Positions 1-7,318 of a stretch of DNA of 32,782 nt are shown in pieces. The stretch comes from JAXFQS01 sp051892815 (lineage in GTDB: Bacteria > Verrucomicrobiota > Kiritimatiellia > RFP12 > DVOR01), in NCBI GenBank assembly GCA_051892815.1, contig JBJFGP010000238.1, positions 1-32,782 on the forward strand. The letters run 5' to 3'. Positions within the stretch are counted from its first letter, which is position 1, and every line of letters starts with the position of its first letter. Under the pieces are notes generated by a model. It saw only the letters and a list, made by a program, of their open reading frames with translations, was not told the DNA's origin and made no database searches. The translations under genes and the position numbers were made by a program.

Positions 1-20
1 CGTTTCACGGGTTGATTCCC

Positions 21-473
21 TTACGGATTGTAGGGTTTCAGATCGACGCCGTGGGCGTCGGGGTTGACCAGTTGGGTGCCTGCAAGGTGGCGCACGAGGG
101 GGGCTCCCTGCTCTGGAAGGCCGACGACCTCAACAATGTCACAACGGTAGAGAAGCCCGGGAAAGGAGGCCTTCCGGAGGAATCCGCGGACCGCACGGGA
201 GATATTGCGGCGCTTCTCGGCATTGACCGCATCGGCCGGGCGGATATACCGCTCGTCGCGACGGGTCTTGACTTCCACAAAGGCCAGCGTACCCTCCTTT
301 CGAGCCACCAGGTCGATTTCCCCATGGGGCGGCACGCGCACATTGCGACCAAGGATGAAGTAGCCTTCGCGGCGCAAGTGTTCGGCAGCGATGCCCTCGC
401 CCCAACGCCCCAGCCGGGCGGTAGGGGTCGAGGCAGATTCCCCTGGGAAAAGTTTAGAGAGCCACCACTTCAT
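21..473 (-). CDS. yraN: YraN family (UPF0102) putative endonuclease-fold protein
   Basis: This 150-residue protein matches the YraN/UPF0102 family, which has a restriction-endonuclease-like fold and is thought to act on DNA, although its role is not settled. The sequence shows the family core: a GE-IAAEHLRREGY helix, then HGEIDLVARKEG and LAFVEVKTRR, which supply the E...D...E-x-K residues of the nuclease-like site. A conserved VNAEKRRNI segment follows. The frame is open further upstream to 581, but I chose the ATG at 473 because homologous sequence begins just after it and because a promoter-like element ends 8 bases before it. The first 20 residues are a nonconserved lead. No Shine-Dalgarno sequence is visible. 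The gene is divergent from the secreted protein at 651. Confidence in the family is high and in the exact start moderate. Confidence 0.88.
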   Translation of the reverse strand: MKWWLSKLFPGESASTPTARLGRWGEGIAAEHLRREGYFILGRNVRVPPHGEIDLVARKEGTLAFVEVKTRRDERYIRPADAVNAEKRRNISRAVRGFLRKASFPGLLYRCDIVEVVGLPEQGAPLVRHLAGTQLVNPDAHGVDLKPYNP

Positions 474-480
474 ACCAACC

Positions 481-509
481 AAATTACCACATTCCAACGA
501 TTCAGGCAA
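481..509 (-). promoter_or_regulatory. Sigma-70-type promoter candidate for yraN
   Basis: On the minus strand TTGCCT (509-504) and TAATTT (486-481) are separated by 17 bases. The -10 box ends 8 bases before the ATG at 473, so transcription would begin at or next to the start codon. This would give a leaderless mRNA, consistent with the missing Shine-Dalgarno sequence. Prediction by eye only. Confidence 0.45.
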
Positions 510-569
510 CAACAATCCAAGCACCCCCCATCTTTCGGAGCCGCCCGCATTCCGGTCTAAGAACACCCA

Positions 570-598
570 TTGACACGCCACCCCGTCTGTGATACCCT
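570..598 (+). promoter_or_regulatory. Sigma-70-type promoter candidate for the gene at 651
   Basis: A perfect TTGACA (570-575) is followed after 17 bases by TACCCT (593-598). The predicted 5' leader is about 45 bases. It lies in the yraN-divergent gap. The -35 box is consensus and the -10 box keeps the important TA...T positions. Confidence 0.55.
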
Positions 599-650
599 AT
601 CAGCGTGGGCAGAGAAGTCCGACAACCAAATCATTCCACAGAAATCCCCC

Positions 651-2189
651 ATGAACATCCAGTCCGCCATTCTGATCGGCACCATCCTCCTGACCGTCTG
701 CGTTCAAAGCGCCCAGACCCCAGACTGGGATGCCCTCAACGCCGCGGCACGCAAGGAAGCACTCGTCCCCCTGCGCCCCGGAATCCTCGGCTCGCGCCCC
801 TTCTGGAACGCCAACGCAAGAGCCTACATCCACCCGCCAGCCTTCGACATTAAAGAGATTCCTGGCACCAACTCCTATACCTGCATTCTTGGCGGCGACT
901 CCGGCGTCACCAATACCTGGACCGCAAGCAAACCCTGGCATCCAATCCCGGCCGCCATTTGGGACACGCTCCCCCCCGACTACTACACCCTCACCGTTGC
1001 CGGCGCCCGCCGCCGCTTCTGGCGCGCAGCCGTCTTCAAAGGCCCCTACAACCCCGCGAAGAACGACTACCGCACGACCGCTGCACGCGTCTATGCGGCA
1101 GTCTTCCGCCTCTCCTATGTCCAATCCTGGAAAGAAGGGGCAAATCCGCCTGCCGGATACTACCTCTACTCCTACCCCTCCAAAATCATCAGTGCCATGA
1201 TTGAAGCCCTCGTGCGCCACGCCAGCCTCAACGAGACCAACCGTGAGCCTGCCCTGGAGAAGGCCCGCATCATGGCCAACTGGCTCATCGACCACAGTCA
1301 ACCCGCCAACGCCCCGCTTCCCCACTTTTCCCCCACCTATTGGGGCGGGCGCAACCCCGTTTCCAAGCGCCTTGCAGGCCAAAATATGCTCCTCTATCCC
1401 GCCCACGCCGCCCACGCCTGGCTCGACCTCGAAGAGGCCACCGGAGACCCTCGCTACCTTGAGGCCGCCGTCAACACGGCCAAGACTTATATGCGCCTCC
1501 AAGGCGAAGACGGAACCTGGCCGCTCAAAGTGCGCGAGAAGGATGGCAAAATACTCTGCCCCAATAGGCTTATTCCCGAGCGTAGCATCCTGGGCCTCTT
1601 CGAACGCCTCTCGAAACGGGACGCCAACCCCGCCTACACCAACGCCGCCGAGCGTGCCTTTGCCTACGTGCTTGGCGGCCCCTGCGTCACCTGGAACTGG
1701 GATTCACAGTTTGAAGATGTCGACCCGAAGCCACCCTATGTCGGCCTGCAAAAGGGATTCGCCGTCGATACGGCCGTGCGCCTTTTCGAGAGTAAAAGCC
1801 AAATCCCTCTGGCCCGAGAACTCATCTCCTGGAGCGAAGACCAGTTTACCGTTTGGGCCTCGCCCCTGCACCACTGGGGATGGAAAGAGTGGTCACTCCC
1901 GACCGTGCTCGAACAGTACGAATTCTACACGCCGGTCGACGCCTCCATGGGCGATATGATACGGGGATTCGCCGCCGCCTATGTCGCCACGCGCGAACCG
2001 CTCTACCTTGCCAAGGCCCGGGCTCTGGCCGACAATATCACGAGGTTCCAACGCCCCGACGGCACAATTCCCACCGAGTTCCCGAGGGGCAAATGGACGG
2101 ACTGGATTAACTGCACCGTTTATGTTGCCCGCTGTCTCGAATACCTGGCCGACTGCATCGAGGCAACCGAGAGCGGACACCAACCGTAA
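651..2189 (+). CDS. Secreted (alpha/alpha)6-barrel-like protein, function unknown
   Basis: The protein has 512 residues. The ATG at 651 is preferred over an upstream in-frame start at 570 because it begins a clear signal peptide (MNIQSAILIGTILLTVCVQS, then AQT), so the product is exported. The body has repeated helical-hairpin signatures of six-hairpin glycosidase-like barrels, for example EEATGDPRYLEAAVNTAKTY followed by GEDGTWPLKV, and later REPLYLAKARALADNI followed by RPDGTIPTEF. These resemble families acting on uronic acid or other glycans (epimerases, unsaturated glycuronyl hydrolases, GH127-like barrels). I cannot place it in a named family or identify catalytic residues. A good promoter lies upstream but no obvious Shine-Dalgarno sequence is present. 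It converges with the DUF6259 gene. A role in carbohydrate processing is inferred from fold and neighbours. Confidence 0.8.
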   Translation: MNIQSAILIGTILLTVCVQSAQTPDWDALNAAARKEALVPLRPGILGSRPFWNANARAYIHPPAFDIKEIPGTNSYTCILGGDSGVTNTWTASKPWHPIPAAIWDTLPPDYYTLTVAGARRRFWRAAVFKGPYNPAKNDYRTTAARVYAAVFRLSYVQSWKEGANPPAGYYLYSYPSKIISAMIEALVRHASLNETNREPALEKARIMANWLIDHSQPANAPLPHFSPTYWGGRNPVSKRLAGQNMLLYPAHAAHAWLDLEEATGDPRYLEAAVNTAKTYMRLQGEDGTWPLKVREKDGKILCPNRLIPERSILGLFERLSKRDANPAYTNAAERAFAYVLGGPCVTWNWDSQFEDVDPKPPYVGLQKGFAVDTAVRLFESKSQIPLARELISWSEDQFTVWASPLHHWGWKEWSLPTVLEQYEFYTPVDASMGDMIRGFAAAYVATREPLYLAKARALADNITRFQRPDGTIPTEFPRGKWTDWINCTVYVARCLEYLADCIEATESGHQP

Positions 2190-2259
2190 TTCGGCAATCG
2201 GTCAATCCCAACTGCCGGAAGCAAGACGATGTCGCCCACCGCCGGCAAGGATGGCTGGA

Positions 2260-4320
2260 CTACTGGATGTCGATACGACGCCAAGTCCGGGGCGGCAAGG
2301 AACCCGAAAAGTCGCCGGCAGGGGCGGAAACGCGCCACTGCCGCGGCTCGCTCGTCCAGTTGACCACGATTAGCCCCCTTTTGCCATCGGGTGCGCGCCA
2401 AAAGTTGTGCTTGACCGCAGGCTGGCGGGAGGGGGCGATGTAGAGATTCTTCTCGTTGGTGTAGATGCCGCGGATGGCCATATTGATGGACTTGATGTCG
2501 CACTGCATCCGACCGGGAGCCAGCAACTCGCCATCGTAGAGCAAGTCGCGGTTGGCGTGATAGAAGCGCGCGGTTTGCTTGACAAACTCCCAGTCAGTCG
2601 CCAGTTTAGGGTCTGCGATTTGCTCCAGCGTCAAGTTGTGCACGCACGGCTGGATGCCCATCGAAGGCCCTGTGGCGAACTCAAGCGCAAACTGGTCTTT
2701 GGGGTAGATTTTCGCCCAGTAGGACTCATCCTTCCACTTGTTGTGGGTCGGCCAAGTCGGATCCCAAGGTGTCACTCCGCCCATAACGGCATAGGAACCA
2801 AAGAGGGCGATTTCGCCATGGTGCAACGCCACATAGACCGGCACCGCCTCGCAGGCAGGAGCCCCGATGTCGAAGAGACGCTCGGGCGTCTGCCACAGGC
2901 TGATGGCGGCTTCGTTGCAATCCAGGTATTCCTCGCTCGGCTCCTCGCTGGAGAGTAGCAAAGTGGGACTTTCCCGTTGCACGCGGCGGAAAAAAGCCCG
3001 GTAGCCGTCAGCCTGCGCCGTGCCTCCGCCTTGGGGATGCGAATGGGCGGGATTCCAGCACGAGGCAAGCGTGCAACTGGCAATCATATCCATATACAAG
3101 CCATCCAGCCCGCACAAGGCAAGCCGTCGCGTGAGGTCTACGAAGATGTCCTGATAGCGCATTCCCTCGCCACACATATAGGCCAAGGCGTGACCCGTAT
3201 GCGTATTGAACACATGCCGCTCGTAGGCCTTTGAACCGCGACGGCTGATGATTACGCTCTCCAGCCCTCCCTGTTCGGCGAACGAAGGATCGTCGCAGTC
3301 CCAAGTCATCCCATTAGTATACACCTGCGAGAAGATTCCCCGCCGCTTCATCCGAGCCACCGCCTGGCGGAAAGCCGCTTCACCCTCCCGCGGGGGCCAG
3401 AAGTTTGGATAGCCGTGATCGTAAGGGATTTTATGCCACCAATACCAGTCAATCGCGGGCTTGAGTCCCGTCTCATCCTGGAAACGCTCGGCCGGGGCGA
3501 TGACGTGTTCGGCGGCGCCTCGGTTCCACATCCACAGGGCTATATCTCTCAATTTGGGCGACACCGGGCGGGCGCGGGCGGCCTTAGCCCAGTCTTGCGT
3601 CCGAACCCACTCTCTGTAGATGCGCGCGGCCTCGTACCACCCCCCCTTGTAGGCGCGAATGGTTCCGCCGAAGGGAAGGGTTCCGGCCCTGTTCGCGCCG
3701 TTCGTGAGAGCCATTTCGTGCAGGGCAATCAAGCGCACGGTATGAGGCTTAGGGCCTTGGCGGGCAATCATCTTTCCGGCGAATCCCCGCGCGCCGCGCT
3801 CGTCGAGATAAGTCGAAGTGCCGTCCTCGTCGTAGGCCGCGATGAAGCGGAAGGCGTGGGGCACTGCCTCGCAGACGAAGCCGGACGGCGGGAGGGACTT
3901 CCAAGCCGGGCGCCGCACCTGCCCAATCATACGGGGAAAGACGATTGCGGTCTTGTCCGTCCGGGGCGCGTCGAGTATGGGGAAGACAATCTGTTCGACA
4001 TCAAGGTTGGTCGCGACATTCCCCTGATAGGCGAAATTCCAAGACCATCCGCCGTCCGGCAGGGTGTCGAAAATGGCGGTGACGGCAAAGTTGGTCCCGC
4101 AGAGTTTGTGGCCTTTCCAGGTAGCGGTCAGGCGGGTTGAATTGGTCTGGACTTGGAGCGACAACATCTCGCCGTGGTTGAAATAACGGTTGGCCACTCC
4201 CGGTCGGGAAAGCCTCATCCCGAATCCAACCTCGAAGTCTCCCAGCCGCACGGGATCGGCGGCGTAGGCAATCCCCGACAGCACCCCTGCGGCGGCAAGT
4301 GTCTTGAGCAGTCGTCTCAT
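2260..4320 (-). CDS. Secreted DUF6259-type glycoside hydrolase-like protein
   Basis: The protein has 686 residues and starts with a signal peptide (MRRLLKTLAAAGVLSGIAYA). An N-terminal beta-rich domain (about 20-240) is followed by a TIM-barrel-like region (about 250-580) and a short beta C-terminal domain. The barrel carries motifs seen in DUF6259 proteins and related alpha-galactosidase-like clans: IDWYWWHKIPYDHGYPNFWP, then LCGLDGLYMDMIA with a candidate catalytic Asp at the end of a strand, then LLLSSEEPSEEY with candidate acidic residues, and a final GKRGLIVVNWT strand. The substrate cannot be read from sequence; a role in host or plant glycan cleavage is inferred. It has its own promoter (4375-4403) and a leader of about 48 bases, and it converges with the gene at 651. 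Catalytic residue assignments are guesses by analogy. Confidence 0.82.
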   Translation of the reverse strand: MRRLLKTLAAAGVLSGIAYAADPVRLGDFEVGFGMRLSRPGVANRYFNHGEMLSLQVQTNSTRLTATWKGHKLCGTNFAVTAIFDTLPDGGWSWNFAYQGNVATNLDVEQIVFPILDAPRTDKTAIVFPRMIGQVRRPAWKSLPPSGFVCEAVPHAFRFIAAYDEDGTSTYLDERGARGFAGKMIARQGPKPHTVRLIALHEMALTNGANRAGTLPFGGTIRAYKGGWYEAARIYREWVRTQDWAKAARARPVSPKLRDIALWMWNRGAAEHVIAPAERFQDETGLKPAIDWYWWHKIPYDHGYPNFWPPREGEAAFRQAVARMKRRGIFSQVYTNGMTWDCDDPSFAEQGGLESVIISRRGSKAYERHVFNTHTGHALAYMCGEGMRYQDIFVDLTRRLALCGLDGLYMDMIASCTLASCWNPAHSHPQGGGTAQADGYRAFFRRVQRESPTLLLSSEEPSEEYLDCNEAAISLWQTPERLFDIGAPACEAVPVYVALHHGEIALFGSYAVMGGVTPWDPTWPTHNKWKDESYWAKIYPKDQFALEFATGPSMGIQPCVHNLTLEQIADPKLATDWEFVKQTARFYHANRDLLYDGELLAPGRMQCDIKSINMAIRGIYTNEKNLYIAPSRQPAVKHNFWRAPDGKRGLIVVNWTSEPRQWRVSAPAGDFSGSLPPRTWRRIDIQ

Positions 4321-4374
4321 ATTCTGGCACCTTATTCTTGGCTTCCCGACGGCTCATCCGAAGGGAATAATCCC

Positions 4375-4403
4375 AGTATATCGCTTCGCCAGAGGGACGG
4401 CAA
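4375..4403 (-). promoter_or_regulatory. Sigma-70-type promoter candidate for the DUF6259 gene
   Basis: On the minus strand TTGCCG (4403-4398) and TATACT (4380-4375) are 17 bases apart. The -35 box lies in one arm of an imperfectly centred inverted repeat, ACGGCA (4397-4402) and TGCCGT (4421-4426), which surrounds AAAAGTTTT. That could be an operator. Confidence 0.5.
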
Positions 4404-4504
4404 GCAAAAGTTTTCCCGCCTGCCGTGAAAAAGGGCTCCGTCGGGGCGATGGGCGGGCTTCCTACGCTACCTTTCCCGCCTTGGACGCGCCGGAGTTCCC
4501 TCAA

Positions 4505-5968
4505 TCATTGGGCCGGCTTGGTCGACGAGGTGTGGTCGGGGAGGATGGCAAAAGTATCGCGCTGGGGGCCGTTGAGGTTCATCCAGGTGACGGTGAACTC
4601 TCCCTTGTGGTTCCAGCCGCCGCTGAGGGCGAGGCTCCACTTGCCGACGGCCGCGAAGAGGGGTTCGATACGGCTTCCGGTAAAGACCCATTCGTTGCGA
4701 ATCCAGCGGTTGATGCCGACCTTGAGGGTACGCTCGCCTGTCTGAAGAAGCCAGGTTCCGTCCGGCTTTTTCTCAAGCGTGCAGGCAGCGATTCCGAAAC
4801 GATTGGTGGCGGCGGTTCCGGTGAAGCGGACGGGGGACTGCTCGGGCGCGACGGGGGGCGGTGGAATGGCCAGCACGGCGAGTTTTTGTTTGAGCGCAGC
4901 ATAGGCCTGGGGGTCTTCCGGCAGGGGGTGATCCTTGAATGCGGGGAGGAGATTCTGCCAAACCTGGTCGAGTTCGAGTTGCATGGGACCGAGGCCGGCG
5001 TGGACGCTCAAAACGGCATCGTAGCGGGGCATGACGAGGGTGAATTGCCCGCCTGCACCATCGGCGCGATAGCAGTCGTGGCGGCAGCGCCAGAACTGAA
5101 ATCCGTAGCCCTGATCCCAGTCGGAACCGCTGTCGGCGGTGGTCAGGTTTGGACCCGACGCAGTGTGGCGCGCGGTGGCGAGGCGCACCCAACTTGGGGA
5201 GAGAATGCGCCGTCCGTTCCACTCCCCTTCCCTCAAGTAGAGTTGCCCGAAGAGGGCAAGTTCGCGGGTGGTCATGTGCATACCCCAGCCGCCGCAAGCC
5301 ACACCGGTCGGGGAGACAGTGCTCCACGCCTTTTCGATGCCGATGGGCTTGAAAAGGCGTTCGGCGAGAAAGTCCATCAGGGGTCGTCCGGTGCGTTTCT
5401 CGACGATGGCGGCGAGCAGATGGGTGGCGGCGGAATCGTAGCGGAATCGGGTGCCGGGCGGGCGGTCGATGGGGTTGTGGAGAATGGCTTTGACCCAATC
5501 GCCCCAAATATCCTTGCGCTCGGAATCGGTGATGTCCGCGCCGGTGTTCATCGTCAGCAAATCACGGATGCGTAGGGTCTGGAGGTTGGCGCTCGGCGCG
5601 GCAGGAATCTGTTCGGGGAAAAGGTCGACAAGGCGCTCGTCGAGGTCGAGTTTTCCCTCGTCGGCAAGCAGTCCGACGGCGGTTGAGGTGAAACTCTTGC
5701 TATGCGAATAGAGCATGTGCGGCTCGCGCAGGGTATCGTAGGGCGCCCAGGAGCCTTCGGCGACAATCTTGCCGTGGCGCACGAGGACGAAGCCGTGCAA
5801 GTACTGCAAGTTCCGCTCGCACGCCTCGATGTAGTCGAGGATGGCGCGCGAGGAGATGCCCTCCGCCTCCGGGCTCGACGCGCGGGGCAGCGCGTTGAAG
5901 TCATCTTCCGCCCAGGCAATTCCCGAACCGAGGAGCAAGATACCTACCAAACGAATCCACTGCTTCAT
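4505..5968 (-). CDS. Secreted serine hydrolase of the beta-lactamase/class C-like (S12) family
   Basis: The protein has 487 residues. The start at 5968 gives a signal peptide (MKQWIRLVGILLLGSGIAWA) and is preceded by GGAGGG/AGAGG ribosome-binding sequence; an upstream in-frame start at 6016 would place non-secretory residues in front. The serine hydrolase fold is shown by S88-H-S-K91 within LYSHSKSFTSTAVG (the SxxK nucleophile motif), by the YDSAATHLL segment (the Y-x-N/S motif) and by VHAG near residue 330 (the H/K-x-G motif). Known members are esterases, D-aminopeptidases and penicillin-binding-like enzymes; true beta-lactamase activity is not implied. A C-terminal beta domain of about 100 residues follows. 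It lies 72 bases downstream of the nucleoside hydrolase gene in the same direction, probably co-transcribed. Substrate unknown. Confidence 0.88.
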   Translation of the reverse strand: MKQWIRLVGILLLGSGIAWAEDDFNALPRASSPEAEGISSRAILDYIEACERNLQYLHGFVLVRHGKIVAEGSWAPYDTLREPHMLYSHSKSFTSTAVGLLADEGKLDLDERLVDLFPEQIPAAPSANLQTLRIRDLLTMNTGADITDSERKDIWGDWVKAILHNPIDRPPGTRFRYDSAATHLLAAIVEKRTGRPLMDFLAERLFKPIGIEKAWSTVSPTGVACGGWGMHMTTRELALFGQLYLREGEWNGRRILSPSWVRLATARHTASGPNLTTADSGSDWDQGYGFQFWRCRHDCYRADGAGGQFTLVMPRYDAVLSVHAGLGPMQLELDQVWQNLLPAFKDHPLPEDPQAYAALKQKLAVLAIPPPPVAPEQSPVRFTGTAATNRFGIAACTLEKKPDGTWLLQTGERTLKVGINRWIRNEWVFTGSRIEPLFAAVGKWSLALSGGWNHKGEFTVTWMNLNGPQRDTFAILPDHTSSTKPAQ

Positions 5969-6040
5969 TCCTCTACCCTCCAATCCTAGAAACCTCCGCC
6001 CCGCGCCGATAGGCATCTCCGGGAGCGAATCCTTGCAACC

Positions 6041-7153
6041 TTACCGTACCGGCGGCATCATCAACTCGTCAATCATCCCGGCAACCGTACGCTTCGGCAC
6101 CCGCTCGACAAGCCGGCCCGAAGTCGAGTGCGCATCGGACACCCACTCGTCCGTTCCATCATCACCGACCATCCGGTAGCGTCCCCGCTCGACGGACGCG
6201 AAAGCCTCCGCCCCGAAGACAGCCGCCAATACGGTAGTCTGGTCCCAACTGGCCCGGCCGAGGCGCGAGTCGTGCTCCCCTCGCCACGGCTCGCCGGAGG
6301 GCGCAGACGCCTTCGGATGGAGGCAATGGCGGTAAAGGTCGGCGACCGGATTGGTGCCTGGCGCGAGGGGCGCTTCCGCCAGCCGCCGCCCCGTGTGGAT
6401 GGACACCCCATAGTCGAAGTCCGAGAAAAGAATCGGCGTCGGCCACTGCTCCAGAACGACCCGGGAGGAGGCCGCATCCACGCGCGAGTTGTACTCCTTC
6501 CCGCGCCCCTTTCCTTCATCCCGGCAGGCCATGGCATAGAGGCGAACCACCTTGCGGGCAACCAGTTCGCGCCCCCCGAGCGGGGAAACCTCGTCACCCT
6601 TGGATTCGAGCAAGAGCCGCAGATTGGTAAGAAAGCCGATGGTGCAGACAGTCACAGAAGCGTCGGGGGATTGCGCCAAGATCTGGCGGTAGAGGCGGAC
6701 GGCGTCGGGGGCGTCGGAAGAGTTGGCGTGGGTCACGAAGCGGGCATAGTTCCGGGCGAGCCATTCGTACTTGTCGTGGGCGGCGCGGCTCTCGAACGAG
6801 GGTACATAGTCGACCCCCGCGCCGCGCGTGCAGCCGACGGGAATCGCCGGGCGGCGGTAGTAGGCGTTGATGATTTCAATCGCGGCGACCGAGCGGTTGT
6901 GGCGCGTCGAACTGACCACGCCGAGGATTTCGCAGACGCCCCAATCCGCCAACCGGTGGAGCACGGCCAAGGCCCCCGCATCGTCGTAGTCGCTGACCAT
7001 GTCCGTATCGAGAATGACCTTCGCGGGCGGGCGACGCCTGGCCTCCCGCACAAGCCCGTCGAGCGTAGCGCGCGACGCGTCCGTCTGCGCCGCAAGCGTC
7101 CAAGTCGCCAGCAGGAACGAACCGACCATCAAACGCAATCGGGGAAAGTTCAT
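6041..7153 (-). CDS. Secreted inosine-uridine-preferring nucleoside hydrolase family protein
   Basis: The protein has 370 residues with a signal peptide (MNFPRLRLMVGSFLLATWTL, then AAQTDA). Residues 49-58 read DTDMVSDYDD, a variant of the calcium-binding Asp cluster of IunH/RihA-type nucleoside hydrolases (usual form DTDPGxDDA). The continuation, with LAVLHRLADWGVCEILGVVSST and a later VTVCTIGFLTNLRLLL (the SxG/PLTNL-type segment), supports the family. These enzymes hydrolyse the N-glycosidic bond of nucleosides; PVC and Bacteroidota genomes carry many exported relatives whose substrates may be other N-glycosides. GAGG stands just upstream of the ATG. The gene follows the GH2 gene after a 165-base gap on the same strand and precedes the serine hydrolase gene. 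Family confidence is high, substrate confidence low. Confidence 0.88.
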   Translation of the reverse strand: MNFPRLRLMVGSFLLATWTLAAQTDASRATLDGLVREARRRPPAKVILDTDMVSDYDDAGALAVLHRLADWGVCEILGVVSSTRHNRSVAAIEIINAYYRRPAIPVGCTRGAGVDYVPSFESRAAHDKYEWLARNYARFVTHANSSDAPDAVRLYRQILAQSPDASVTVCTIGFLTNLRLLLESKGDEVSPLGGRELVARKVVRLYAMACRDEGKGRGKEYNSRVDAASSRVVLEQWPTPILFSDFDYGVSIHTGRRLAEAPLAPGTNPVADLYRHCLHPKASAPSGEPWRGEHDSRLGRASWDQTTVLAAVFGAEAFASVERGRYRMVGDDGTDEWVSDAHSTSGRLVERVPKRTVAGMIDELMMPPVR

Positions 7154-7318
7154 AGCAACCTCAGGGGGGCGGTGGTACCTATCAAACGGCGTGAAAGATG
7201 CCTAAGAAAAGGTTCCGCAGATTGGCACCTTCCGGAGACCATCCTGGGAACCTTTCAGGGCAGAACGGCACACCGGGCACTCCCGCAGGTGCGCAGGAAC
7301 CCGGCGCGCGAACACAAA

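Noticed and set aside
1..20. Possible start (GTG at 8-6, minus strand) of a gene downstream of yraN
   Set aside because: Fewer than three codons lie in the window, so nothing can be supported.
2190..2259. Terminator between the convergent genes ending at 2189 and 2260
   Set aside because: GC-rich half-palindromes around CCGGC are present but no stem with a T-run could be formed on either strand.
7154..7318. Possible degenerate repeat (AAGGTGCC on the minus strand near 7224-7231) and short inverted segments in the GH2/nucleoside hydrolase gap
   Set aside because: Only eight bases match the repeat family and the C-run context is missing. I see no convincing terminator or promoter in this gap.
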